Below are positions 11,001 through 18,721 of a stretch of 20,996 bases of DNA, one piece after another. Both the position numbers and the translations under genes were made by a program. The notes beneath the pieces are model-generated. The model worked only from the letters and a program-made list of their open reading frames with translations. It had not been told where the DNA came from and did not search any database. Source of the stretch: Perkinsus chesapeaki (lineage: Eukaryota > Perkinsozoa > Perkinsida > Perkinsidae); assembly GCA_013115145.1 (NCBI GenBank), contig JAAPAO010000143.1, forward strand, positions 1-20,996, written 5' to 3'. How positions within the stretch are numbered: the stretch's first letter is position 1; the number at the start of each line of letters is the position of its first letter.

Positions 11001-14000
11001 TCATGCGTTTGGCTTGGCAAGCACAAGGAGTTAGCTACCCCGCGGGCTTATGTGTTTAAATGTATCATACCATTTTTAACGTGTCTTTATCACACTGGAG
11101 GAGTACTGGATGCCACTGCTAAGGGAAAGTGAGTTGGTGGGAGAATTTATCTTCTTAAGTCTCATAAAGATTCTAGTTCGACTAGGAACTATATTACTAA
11201 TTATGGTTATTTACATTACAGTGCGCAATAAAACTTCTACTGTATCAAGAGCGTTTTCCTGCGATTGTTTTTATAGAGTATTTCGTAAGTTCACTAAAAA
11301 AATTTCTGAAAAATTTTACTGAAATATCTTATCTAGGTATGTGCACGTTCTTGTCAACTTTGTAAAATTGGGAAAAATGGGGAAAAAGGGAAAAATGGGA
11401 AAAATTGGGGAAATTTCGGGAAAATTTCGCAATTTTTCCAACTCCTAGCTTTATCTTATGAGGAGCTTTTTTGCTGGGCTAACAATATTCCGGTTCTTAG
11501 GATGGTACCTGTGTTGCGAGCTTTGGTGGTGCAGAAGGCCTCTGCCGAGTTGACAGCTCGATTGTGTGAGTGTGCCGAATTGAGCAAAGATGACAGTGGT
11601 GGAATAACTGCGTTGTCGGCATGCCTGTTACATATCACTGATCCTTGTCATGGATCTATGGTTAATCAAAATACGGTAAGCGTTATGATGACGCAGATCG
11701 ATTCTATTGCGTTCCGTTGGGCAAGTTCAGTAGAAATAAATTTAGTATCTTCCGTGTCTTGTAGCTTCTTGAAATATTCATCGGCATTGTAAAAGTAATT
11801 AACCTCTAACGCTTCTCTATGCTATCCTACATTTCTCATTGGTTCTGGGATGGGACGGAGCACCACCATCGTACGAGTGCTTCTGCCCCTGACTAGAACG
11901 TCCCAACGCCGCCCACTATTATTGAGCAACAACTGAGCACGTGCCGCCCTTTGTTTACAATTTCATTTTGGTATTGATGGAGGCGCACCCCCGTTGAGGG
12001 GCAATGGTTGCTGGAGCACATCATACTGTATGCTGTTCTCTAATAGGCCACTTGAGCGTTCGGTGAATATGAATAATATTTTTTCAATAGACTGTTTCAT
12101 TACAGTGCGACATTCCCGCCGGCGTGTGTCGCACTACTATGAAGATATCCTGTCATCGCCTTAGGTCATCCGTTGTGACCAGTCTCTACTGTCAAGTACA
12201 ATCACGCAACTTGAGAGGTATCGAAGACTGTGTACGAGGCCACGGTTGTTGAGGAAGCTGGGCAACACTGAAAGGGAGATCTGTGCGCAGTCGGATGAGC
12301 GCGCGCATCGACAAGTAGGAGAGCTGGTCGCGGGTTCGATCCCTGGCAGCGGCATTTTTAGAGAATTACGGAGTCCATAACGTGGCAGTCGGAGAGTGAG
12401 CAACTTAATAATCTCACCAATCTGTTCCGAGACGAAGGTGGCCATTATGAGTGGGATTGTTTGAACAAGATTATTAGAGTATTGGTTAGAACATCTGCTG
12501 CTGCAAGGTGAGGTCGTGGGTTCGATCCCCGGGTAGTGTATTTTAATATACGATAGAAACAGTAGAGAGCTCCTTACAGTCAAGAGTTCTTTATGTATAG
12601 TTCGCAAGGGCTCCGTTGCACTTCCTTTATGTCTTATATTTCATCTGTCCACTACATACCGAAGAGCTAAGCTCGTGCGAACAGTACGAAACTCTCCTTC
12701 ATAAGGGCTTTGCTTTGTTTTTACCTTTGGACGTTTTTTCACCCTCTACACTGCGCGTCGGATTCTTGTGAACCACTTTGAAGATTAAGCTAACTCGGGG
12801 ACGCACGTGTCTGCACTGGGAGTCATCTCGCCTCGCAGGAATGTGTCTCGCCCCTGAGGGTTGAAAACTATTCTTAACATAATGGAACTTCATTGGCAAA
12901 TATGTTCCTAGAGTAAAAGGACTCCAAACGCGTTCCTTCTGGGACCATTCATCATTCCCCTATGACTCTCTGTAAATTGTTTACCTTCACGTCCGTCCGG
13001 GAAATACATTATTATAGGTCGGCTCGGTCAACCGTTATCGATCCTGTTGACGAGGATGCTGCCCATGACGACGAGGAGCTTGTGAACTGTCAGTGGATCA
13101 AATCGAATAAGACCAAGTTCACCCGGCTCTATTTAAAAGCTCTGTTGCCTCTTGTCAAAGTAAAGACGATAGCAATAAGGCTGCCATGAATTTTCGGTTC
13201 AGGCTCGCCGGAACGATTTCGTCAGGCGAACTGAAGTTTGCTGGATGCTCGCTCATCTGCTTGGCAGCCACTCTAGGGCGATATTATTGGGCGCGCTGGA
13301 ATTGGCCGTGTTGTGTGTTGAAGGGGGGTACAAGAGAGCACAGGTGAGCGAATTCGGGGAGGGGCTGGGAATGGAAGGAGGGGAAATATGTGTACTTAGT
13401 TTTATTAGATTTTTGGGATGAAAAATTGAGAGGTTGGTATTAGCAATTTGTTAGATGCGTTACAGTGGTTGGTAGTGGAAGCCCTCGTGAAGGTCAGCCG
13501 GGTGTAGTTGTATTTCGCTGTTCACTATTCGCTTTATTCGACCTGTTGATTGGAATCCGAAAATAATGTATTTGTGAAGCAAACTGTGCCACTTTGCATA
13601 ACCAAGCATCTCCGCTTCATGTTTGCCAAATATGGTGGATTTTGTGCAGAGCCTGTATTTGCCGTTTTCAGTCGCAACTTTGGCAGCAACCGGCAATCAC
13701 AAAGCTTCGCTTCCTCCGGAACATAAGAGATGTTTTGAAGCTGCAGCCGCAGAGTTCAACCGATCCACGGAGTTTAATAATCGACATTGGTGCTGCCAGT
13801 CGGCAATATGTGCCGGAGAGGGACCAATGGAACTTGGTCCTCTCGAGTCTAAGGCAAGTGGGGGTGTGTATTGAGGAACTGCGGCAGTTGGTTGACATAT
13901 TTAACAATGTTAAAACGACTAGTGATTAAGGAAGTCAACTTAATATACTTGATCACTATTTGTTTGGTCTGCTATGAAAATGTTATCGGTAGGGGTCATG

Positions 14001-17000
14001 GGGGTTCTGGGGTGGGAAATAGGCTTGGATCTTCTCCAAATCTTCTGCCTGGATGTGCATGTGGTGAACTATATAAGAGCTACGCGCCTTGCGAGCCATG
14101 CGATGATGGATTGGTCTGGTGCCTCGCCTTTTTGTCGCGATGGGTGGTGCCTATAGAGGGTATCTATGACAGCTTATTAAGATTGGAAATCGACCTATCG
14201 TTCCAGTCGAAATATTTCTCAGCAAAATTTCCCGTGAAGTTGGGAATATTTAATTGAAGCTGAAACGGTTTTCCTGCGTTTGGGAACGGTCCCGATATTC
14301 CTCCCACCCCTCGCATATGTTGTATTTCAGGTTCATTAAAGAGCTCTGCGAAGGTCACTACGCTCACTGGCAGAATGGTGTTAGAATGCAAGCGTCTGTG
14401 GGCGGCGGCAATAACAGTGGTAACTCCTCCGCATGCAACCTTACGGTTGGTGTATGTGATGCTTTGAGAGATAGCGCCTGGCTTATACCTATGCTTAACA
14501 GGTAAGTAGTGAGGAGGGGGCTTACTGACTATGAGAAATGAAAACCCGAAACCCGAAAACCCGGTTGCACGCTCCTTCATGTAGTGCATTTAGCAATTTG
14601 GGAGGCGATAGTAGAAGCTCCGGTCTAGGCGACAAAGTTGACACGAGTATTGGGTTCGCAATAGTAGTTATCAAATTAGCTATTGCGGAGGGCAAGTCTG
14701 CGTGGATTTTGTTTTGGGTAGGTAGTTTCCTATGTTATTTCAGGTATGATGACTTTGTGAAGCGAGATGTTAGATTATTGGCTAAGATGTTATCTGTTAC
14801 CGTATCATTATTTTGCACTATAACTGAGCTGTGTCAAGGGCCATGTGAAGGGAATCAAAGTGCGGCTGCTAGGAAAACTAAACTGCTTTCCTCGGTTAAT
14901 CATATATGGTAAGTTGGATTAATCAACTTATGAAAATTCGAGAAAATTTCAGAAATTTCTGGGAGGTTTTGTGGCTTTGAACTGGAGCAGCATGCAGGAT
15001 ATGCGAAAGGGGGAAATTTCGGTATTTTTTGGAGTCCCACGGACTTGATTTTCCTAGGAAGAATTGAAATGACAAGCCAGTGACGCCTGGGTATTCACAG
15101 GACTGAGCTTTAGTGTTATGATTGATTATTAGGTTGGCTATTAATAAGTCCAGCGAGCAGGAAGAGTCGCCAGCACCACCAGGGGGAGTGAATCGGTGGT
15201 TATTGAAGAGGAGTGCTACTAGTTTATTAACTATACCGGAGCATGACGATCTTACCACACCGTTATTGAATCCGGATAAGGTGGATGATGGACCCGTTCT
15301 CAGGGATGGGACGCATGTCAGGGATAAAGCTGCTGTTGTTAATATGTTACAGGTAAGCCGGTTTTTGTGGCTTACTGTTATTATTTTGAATCTACTAGTA
15401 TTTTAGGAAGGCGGCATTTGGAGTATTATTGATCATTCTTCTGTGGTGTTTTGAACGGAAGATTTCTGGCAGTGTTCCCAATTTTATTTTTATATTTAAT
15501 TTTCTCACCGTTTTGTATTTCAACATTTCGCTATATTGCTGAAGACTAAATTAAGACTAATAATACTGCTTGTCTGAGAATATGTTTACGAATTACTCAT
15601 AGTAAGCCCACATCGCAAGCCGGCACTCTACAGAAATTAGGAAATTTGCACAACTGTATTTTACATTGCTTGATTTCGATGATTTCGCTGATTCCCATTA
15701 TCTTTCTTCTGCCGCCTCTTGCGTCGATCACGTCTCTCTCTTCAGATGGTTATTCTTGATACTCTATCATCTTTACTAGAAGGTGGTCATGGTAGTGATA
15801 CTGTACGACTTAACGCTGATACCATGGCTATATCATTGGATACTAATATGTTGACTAAGTTGTTGGAAGGAGCCATTAGGAAGGGACAGGCGTCATTGGC
15901 AGCGAGGTGAGATTGGCGAATAATACCTCACTGTTCTGCATTATTTCTTTATTTATTTCCATTCATCTTTCTCTATCAATGTTATTTTTGAATCTTTCGA
16001 TGATAATTTTTTTCATCAAATGTATCGTATAGACTTTCACTTTGCTGTTTTTTTATTTATTTTGTCCACTAGGTTTCGTCTGCCATGTTTCTGCCTGTTT
16101 AATATTACTGCTCGGCTTTGCTGAGTCTTACGTGGTGATTTTACTTATATTTTTTTCGCAGTTTTCTTTGTGATGGTCAAAAGAGTACTACTGTTATATA
16201 TCAGATACATGATACTAATAGACTCAATTACGAGGCGCGTGACTATGAAGAGCTCGGCTGCTAGTAAATGGGCATCTTATAATAATACTACGCCCATGCT
16301 GAAGGCAGTTCGAGAGAGCCTGCAGGTGAGGAAGGGTTACTGCTGCTCGTGAAGCTGTCGTTGGCGTATATTATACGAGTAGTTGCATCGCTTCTTAATA
16401 GTGAAACGGTTGATCGATTTGTTGTTAAGCCCTTGTAGTATATACCATCCAATGTTCGTGTCTCAGACGACCGGAGAGGTCTCAGGGTGGTCGATTCGCA
16501 TATAGCAAATTTAACAAACAGTAGCTTTGAGAATGTTTGTTCATAATTCCAAATGTTGGAGTTTTGTGGCGCGTGAGAATCCTAGGCTGTGCTCACTGAG
16601 ATCGTGATATTGAATGAGCGCTCATTGTCAGGATCGCATCGGTTCGGTTGAAATAGTCAACTGTCGTGATCAACTAGAGCATATTTATTTCATAGTGCCT
16701 GACTCGGTGCTCAGAAGGTAACCTCGAAAATATCTTTGCTTTTTGACTCGTCTTCCCAGAGCCCAAAGTGATGAATTCGAAGCGTTAAAGGAGAGAGTGA
16801 TGCATGATGTCCCTCGAGACAATCCGGTGCAGAAGTGTCAAGTGAGGAGCTCCGGAGGAGGCCTATCTCACTGGCTGCTGCTGCTGGTTTTGATACAGGG
16901 TCGCTTCTCATCTACTTTCGACAATGTTCGTATACCGTCCAATTTCGGCATCGCACGCCGGCGCTCTACGGCGAGAGATAACTAAAATTGGGCGACGTAC

Positions 17001-18721
17001 ATAACAAATTCTTCGCATACACTGTACATCATATTGTTTTTGCTACTACTTACCCTGCTTGTGATACTGCTCACTGTTACCTCTCCTACTTTGCAATTCG
17101 TTATCTTTTCTCCCTTGTAGAGTACTAAGCAACTTTATATGAGCAGCCCTTCGTTGGCTAAGTATGAGCTTTTAATGACCAAATGTCACTTCCAAACTAG
17201 AATATTTTATTTGATCTCTCCGTGTTACCTTATTTCTCTCCATCTCAGTCCTTCCTGGACATGATAACCGACTCGCTGGTATGGGAGCTGACGGCCTGTG
17301 ACTTTATGAAAAAGCGTCGTATAGTGCTACTTCAGCCTCAACTGTTGGACGCCACATTCCTCTTGTCAATACTACTCAATGCATTGGCTATTATTATTAA
17401 CACTACAGACAGGTAAGGTCGTTTGGAGGCCTGTGGTGACGTTAATAAAGCTGAGGGGCGATCCCGTTATAGCGTTTCGTAGAGGGGATTCCCTGATTCT
17501 GTGGGCTGAAGCGCGAGAGAATTCGAACCGAAGGACACACGCGGTGGCATTTTTAAGAACTTCATGTGCAATATTGTCCGTCTTGGTGGATAATGATACT
17601 GAACACGTTGAAGCCGATATTATTGAGCTAATAAGTGTCATGTTATGCTCTTCTGCATCTTAGTACTGGTTGTCACTCCAACCTCTGACGTATCTTTCCT
17701 ATCATCATCAGGTTCCATCCACTTTGGGCGTCCCTATTATGGTTGCTCGGTCTAGTGCATGCTGTCCTGTCGATGGCGAGGTTTATATCGTGTACGGTAT
17801 CAAAGTTGCCTATGAACTTATTAAGACTTGAGCCGGACTTGGCCCATAAATTGGACGAAGAGCAGGTAAGTGTAGCGGAGCGAAGCGTTTCATGTTTTAC
17901 ATTTTCAGGATTTGTCGCTGCTTGTGAAGGCGGGCGTTCCTCTGCTATGGTTCATTCCATGGTATCATTTGACGTATCTTTTGATGTCGATAAGTGCATG
18001 GTCGTTTGCCGGAGAGCATGTTTACTTTTTTCATCTTTTTGACATAATTCTTCAATCCTCTTTATTGAAGGTGACTCTCCGTTCTATCCAGAGCCAAGGC
18101 CTCTCCCTCGCCTCGACAGGGATGCTCTGGCTCCTCATAATGTACTCTTTTGCCATGGTGGGCCACAGGCATTTTCGCGGTGATTTCCCAGAAGGAGAAT
18201 GCCGTGACGTGACGTCTTGTATCGCTTTTGTTATGAACTTCGGCTTGAGGGCTGGAGGAGGCCTCGGGGACTATTTGAAAGGTGGCGAGGAGGGCCACAG
18301 TGAAGGGTGGGGTAGAATGGTTTTTGATACGATATATTTTATTTTGAGTACTGTGGTTATGGCTAATATAGTGAGTGGTATTATTATCGATGCTTTTGGT
18401 GAATCTCGCGATAAGAGGAATGAAGTGCTACTGGACCAGAAGAACAACTGTTTTGTTTGCTCGCTCGCGGCAGCTAAGTTCGATAGAGCGGATCGATTGA
18501 CAGGATTTAGGCATCACTACAAAAGGATGCATAATATGTGGGCGTATGTTTATTTTGTGGCGTATCTTAAGTTGAAGGACCCCACAGAGCTCACCGGTAC
18601 GGAGGACTATGTCAAGGCAGCAGTCGAGCGACATTCAATTGACTGGTTGCCGGTTTTAAGAGCATCTATGGGAGCTGGGGAGAGGAAGGAGCTTAGAGAA
18701 GATATTGGGGAGAGTTCGTGA
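317..18721 (+). CDS. Cache-MIR-RIH-channel protein (IP3R/RyR superfamily)
   Basis: This is the whole gene in my hand-built model. Well-phased exons are 540-672, 915-1082, 1554-1655, 1689-1809, 2145-2425, 2896-3031, 3072-3398, 3438-3523, 3938-4102, 4624-4761, 4848-5745, 6003-6091, 6423-6564, 6608-6781, 6877-8162, 8358-8618, 8680-8855, 9280-9458, 9961-10064, 10560-10714, 10954-11128, 11222-11284, 11337-11361, 11449-11675, 12165-12217, 13018-13159, 13203-13343, 13672-13908, 14331-14501, 14744-14908, 15133-15352, 15746-15906, 16162-16325, 16632-16717, 16760-16841, 17249-17412, 17712-17865 and 17909-18721 (TGA at 18719). Most junctions use GT-AG and keep phase. Unresolved places are about 432-540, 1279-1554, 1945-1971, 11128-11222, 13908-14331 and inside 16162-16325. 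The product should be a homotetrameric intracellular Ca2+-release channel of about 2,900 residues, near the usual 2,700 of IP3 receptors. The start at 317 is provisional. The C-terminal identity is near certain; membership of the 5' exons in the same transcript is well supported but not proven. Confidence 0.8.
2145..3031 (+). CDS. Cache domain 1 (exons 2145-2425 and 2896-3031)
   Basis: Cache domains bind small ligands such as amino acids, carboxylates or amines, usually outside the cell, in chemoreceptors, sensor kinases and alpha2delta calcium-channel subunits. Here an N-terminal helix (VVAALERSNPSM onward) leads to FMAVAFEPYVFENR, which matches the Cache core 'GMgiAFEP'. After an intron carrying a tRNA-like element, the second exon encodes YVEAKRQGRGVWNSYSDEGD, then LSYAVPFY and FAGVVTLD, the three canonical Cache strands (W-x-x-Y-x-D, Y-x-V-P-F, G-V-V-T-x-D). 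The phase-2 junction at 2425/2896 closes exactly and uses GT-AG. The next junction (3031/3072, intron of 40 bases) is in phase with Cache 2. The Arg of the known amino-acid-binding motif R-x-W-Y is not seen, so no ligand can be named. Confidence 0.85.
2426..2895 (+). other. Intron, 470 bases, between the two halves of Cache 1
   Basis: It runs from the donor CT|GTAATATG to the acceptor GTATGTCAG and carries the tRNA-like copy 1. The acceptor was chosen over CTCTACAG (2836) because only it keeps the Cache frame. Confidence 0.75.
2432..2498 (+). repeat. tRNA-like element (SINE head), copy 1
   Basis: It lies in the intron 2426-2895. The sequence shows an A-box-like TGGTGTGGTGGTAGAGCGC and a B-box GGTTCGATCCC followed by GTATTCTT. 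D-arm and T-arm pairing is partial, but the anticodon stem and acceptor stem do not pair, so it is not a working tRNA gene. The best reading is a tRNA-derived SINE or decayed tRNA copy. Confidence 0.6.
3072..4761 (+). CDS. Cache domain 2 (exons 3072-3398, 3438-3523, 3938-4102, 4624-4761)
   Basis: This is a second, more canonical Cache domain. Exon 3072-3398 gives a long N-terminal helix (ADQLADSLAQSAINLAAHLAE) and RRVFGMGIAFEPQAYDNK. Exon 3438-3523 continues with a beta segment ending QTNEW. Exon 3938-4102 starts with the Y of the E-W-Y motif, then LWTAPYYNAHAGKTFLKTFAVPF, matching the 'W-x-x-P-Y-Y...Y-x-V-P-F' strand pair, followed by a Ser/Thr/Ala-rich loop. Exon 4624-4761 closes the fold with SGVVRLDVEYSDAL. 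All four junctions are GT-AG and phase-consistent. The tail of the last exon holds CSTC, the first half of a possible zinc knuckle completed by the next exon. Unspliced, the frame would stop at TAA 4787-4789, so a separate Cache-only protein is the alternative. Confidence 0.85.
3678..3764 (+). CDS. Possible cassette exon inside Cache 2
   Basis: The 414-base intron 3524-3937 contains an open, protein-like stretch (ALITFENAAEAGEINVVDEG) flanked by an AG at 3676-3677 and a GT at 3765-3766. It is 87 bases long (29 codons), begins and ends in phase 2, and would splice into the E-W-Y motif without breaking the frame. The donor is poor. It could be an alternative exon that changes the ligand pocket, or chance. 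Confidence 0.3.
4103..4623 (+). other. Intron, 521 bases, inside Cache 2
   Basis: It runs from the donor AAG|GTAGTAGG to the acceptor CTTCCTTTAG. It is AT-rich with no gene or element recognised. Confidence 0.7.
4848..5745 (+). CDS. Zinc-knuckle linker and MIR domain exon
   Basis: This long exon starts in phase 2 after the Cache exon. Its first codons give RICIRC, completing C-x2-C-x6-C-x2-C across the junction. An acidic linker follows (Glu/Gly/Ser-rich, about 4915-5020). Then comes a MIR-type beta-trefoil segment: EMGRCAQFRHVATGKLLCVD is the counterpart of the IP3R strand 'LFRFKHLATGxYLxxE', and TWFRVLQAEQ follows as in MIR repeats. The rest is charged and then helical. The IP3-contacting loop of animal receptors (T-T-G-R before the MIR strand) is not visible. 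I end the exon at GTAGGC (5746) because the next exon is then in phase. The open frame continues to a stop at 5802 if that donor is not used. Confidence 0.8.
6003..8855 (+). CDS. RIH (RYDR_ITPR) helical-repeat exons
   Basis: Exons 6003-6091, 6423-6564, 6608-6781, 6877-8162, 8358-8618 and 8680-8855 encode an almost wholly alpha-helical, armadillo-like region. This is the place and character of the RIH domains that carry gating movements in IP3 and ryanodine receptors. In 6608-6781 the stretch NVCRRSRRAQRMAVDNIC resembles the animal IP3R helix ending D-Y-R-K-N-Q-E, with basic residues near two of its IP3 contacts and no Tyr; this alignment is by eye. Exon 6877-8162 is 1,286 bases, the longest. 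The 61-base intron 8619-8679 and the 193-to-195-base intron after 8162 have clean GT-AG ends and exact phase. Antisense open frames over 6909-7965 are shadows of this exon. Confidence 0.8.
8856..9279 (+). other. Intron, 424 bases
   Basis: AT-rich sequence between the donor G|GTAAAG and the acceptor GATGTCAG at 9279. The flanking exons join in phase 1. I see no gene or mobile element in it. Confidence 0.7.
9280..11675 (+). CDS. Central RIH/helical exons
   Basis: Exons 9280-9458, 9961-10064, 10560-10714, 10954-11128, 11222-11284, 11337-11361 and 11449-11675 continue the helical solenoid. 9280-9458 carries NPRYYVELLDLLRVC, matching the conserved RIH 'NPRxxxxxLELLxVC' helix that follows the second RIH start. 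9961-10064 and 10560-10714 are amphipathic helices. Exon 11337-11361 is only 25 bases; without its intron the frame also stays open through a G/A-rich stretch, so it may simply be fused to 11449. The junction from 11128 (strong donor GTGAGT) to 11222 is one base out of phase. An earlier donor (GTACTG, about 11107) would restore phase, as would one missing G in the assembly. Confidence 0.7.
9459..9960 (+). other. Intron, 502 bases
   Basis: The donor GTAAGTG and the acceptor TTCCTTCAG are strong. The pyrimidine-rich 3' half gives a spurious hydrophobic frame (9781 onward). Nothing else is seen. Confidence 0.75.
10065..10559 (+). other. Intron, 495 bases
   Basis: The donor is GTAACC and the acceptor CCCATTCAG, with the phase closing exactly. 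The sequence is AT-rich with no recognisable element. Short open frames near 10233-10496 lack family features. Confidence 0.7.
11285..11448 (+). other. Low-complexity intronic sequence with GAAATTTC motifs
   Basis: The stretch around the 25-base exon is made of G/A runs and the palindrome GAAATTTC or GAAAATTTC, repeated (for example 11410-11430). Similar motifs recur in introns near 14939-14960 and 15013. Confidence 0.6.
11676..12164 (+). other. Intron, 489 bases, with a 30-base inverted repeat
   Basis: The donor is GTAAGCG and the acceptor ATCGCCTTAG. An 8-base perfect inverted repeat (GTGCGACA at 12105-12112, TGTCGCAC at 12127-12134) encloses a 14-base GC-rich loop. No gene is seen. Confidence 0.65.
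12165..13343 (+). CDS. Exons 12165-12217, 13018-13159 and 13203-13343
   Basis: Exon 12165-12217 is 53 bases. It is supported because it starts in phase 0 after 11675 and ends in phase 2, exactly what exon 13018 needs, with GT-AG on both sides. Exon 13018-13159 has an acidic patch (PVDEDAAHDDEELV) and a helix ending KALLPLVK. Exon 13203-13343 encodes ILLGALELAVLCVEGG, which fits the IP3R/RyR helix 'LxxxLLxGGN' found shortly before the RIH-associated domain, where the channel solenoid packs on the membrane part. Confidence 0.7.
12282..12353 (+). repeat. tRNA-like element (SINE head), copy 2
   Basis: The D-arm is perfect (GCGC AGTCGGATGA GCGC) and the B-box is GGTTCGATCCC, followed by a run of T. 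The anticodon and acceptor stems do not form. It is the first of two copies in the 800-base intron, whose B-boxes are 176 bases apart. Confidence 0.6.
12473..12540 (+). repeat. tRNA-like element (SINE head), copy 3
   Basis: It has an A-box-like TATTGGTTAGAACATCTGC and the B-box GGTTCGATCCCC, followed by GTATTTT as in the other copies. On the opposite strand copies 2 and 3 both read as PGIEP(A/T)TS, a familiar chance peptide of tRNA-type repeats. Confidence 0.6.
13344..13671 (+). other. Intron, 328 bases
   Basis: It runs from the donor CAG|GTGAGCG to the acceptor GCCGTTTTCAG. I see nothing beyond ordinary intron sequence. Confidence 0.7.
13672..15906 (+). CDS. RIH-associated region with QGPCxxNQ motif
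   Basis: Exons are 13672-13908, 14331-14501, 14744-14908, 15133-15352 and 15746-15906. Exon 13672 encodes ERDQWNLVLSSLRQVGVCIE. Exon 14331-14501 has FIKELCEGHYAHWQNGVRMQ, matching the IP3R 'xLLCExHNxxxQNxxRxQ' signature. Exon 14744-14908 contains TITELCQGPCEGNQ (QGPC codons 14835-14846), the most conserved motif of the whole IP3R/RyR superfamily outside the pore. Exon 15746-15906 gives LLEGGHGSDTVRLNADTM, the counterpart of 'LLxxxxxSxxxxxLxxxM' before the membrane part. The 13908 to 14331 step needs an extra exon or a frame change: coding-like sequence at about 13971-14160 is a candidate but does not close in phase. Confidence 0.9.
13909..14330 (+). other. Intron interval, 422 bases, with a possible missing exon
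   Basis: The flanking exons end in phase 0 and begin in phase 2, so something is missing. Two frames over about 13971-14160 are open and protein-like. Neither fits both neighbours with GT-AG borders. Confidence 0.5.
15353..15745 (+). other. Intron, 393 bases
   Basis: It has a donor GTAAGCC and a strong pyrimidine tract with TTCAG at 15745. No element is seen. CATCGCAAGCCGGCACTCTAC near 15611-15631 has a close relative in the intron near 16950. Confidence 0.7.
16162..16325 (+). CDS. Exon with apparent frame change
   Basis: The exon enters in phase 2 from 15906 and reads FLCDGQKSTTVIYQIHDTN and on to YEARDYEELG, then meets TAG at about 16263. The +1 frame from there reads SSAASKWASYNNTTPMLKAV and ends at the donor CAG|GTGAGG in the phase the next exon needs. 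A single-base indel, real or from assembly, near 16240-16263 would join them. Position in the protein is just before the conserved helix that leads to the membrane domain. Confidence 0.55.
16326..16631 (+). other. Intron, 306 bases
   Basis: It runs from the donor GTGAGGA to the acceptor CATTGTCAG. No gene or repeat is recognised. Confidence 0.65.
16632..16841 (+). CDS. Pre-membrane exons 16632-16717 and 16760-16841
   Basis: GSVEIVNCRDQLEHIYFIVP matches the strongly conserved IP3R segment 'AQIEIVRxDRTMEQIVFPVP', which lies about 50 residues before the first membrane helix and couples the cytosolic part to the pore. The second exon (QSDEFEALKERVMHDVPRDN) is the counterpart of the following charged 'ERDEQGSKI' stretch. 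Phases 0 to 2 to 0 close exactly over a 42-base intron. Confidence 0.88.
16842..17248 (+). other. Intron, 407 bases
   Basis: The donor is GTGAGGAG and the acceptor CCATCTCAG. Its 5' part gives a hydrophobic open frame (to 16985) that I take as read-through, since the next exon is in phase only when the intron is removed. Confidence 0.7.
17249..18721 (+). CDS. Ion-channel domain of the IP3R/RyR-type channel
   Basis: Exons are 17249-17412, 17712-17865 and 17909-18721. The first ends in membrane helix S1 (ATFLLSILLNALAIII). The second carries S2 (WASLLWLLGLVHAVLSMARF). The third holds S3 and the S4-S5 region (LFDIILQSSLLKVTLRSI), S5 (TGMLWLLIMYSFAMVGHRHF), a short luminal loop with Cys, the pore helix with filter GLRAGGGLGD, S6 (DTIYFILSTVVMANIVSGII) and the C-terminal zinc-finger linker. 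The loop between S5 and the pore is far shorter than in animal IP3 receptors and lacks their long glycosylated insertion. The protein ends 30-odd residues after the linker, without the long coiled coil of vertebrate IP3R. The TGA at 18719-18721 is the stop. Confidence 0.95.
18254..18271 (+). other. Selectivity filter GGGLGD
   Basis: The six codons read GGGLGD. The family consensus is GGGVGD in IP3 receptors and GGGIGD in ryanodine receptors, so the Ca2+-permeable filter with its final Asp is intact. Confidence 0.95.
18449..18532 (+). other. C2H2 zinc-finger linker domain
   Basis: CFVC (18449-18460) and H...H (His codons at 18512-18517 and 18530-18532, in RHHYKRMHNMW) match the IP3R linker domain CFICG...HIKEEHNMWHY, which holds a zinc ion just after S6 and transmits cytosolic movement to the gate. 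All four expected ligands are present. Confidence 0.93.

Larger units (their letters stand above)
12218..13017 (+). other. Intron, 800 bases, carrying two tRNA-like elements
   Basis: This is the longest intron in the model. It holds the two tRNA-like copies listed separately. The rest (12545-13017) has no frame with family similarity. Confidence 0.7.

Noticed and set aside
12161-12607. Minus-strand 148-codon frame with two PGIEP(A/T)TS motifs
   Set aside because: These peptides are the reverse reading of the tRNA-type B-box GGTTCGATCCC, a well-known artefact of tRNA-derived repeats.
14538-14565. Telomere-like AAACCCG repeat
   Set aside because: There are only three imperfect units inside an intron, too few for a telomere or interstitial array.
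17413-17711. Open frame through the intron between S1 and S2 exons
   Set aside because: The upstream exon frame hits TAA at the donor, and removing the intron joins S1 and S2 in phase.
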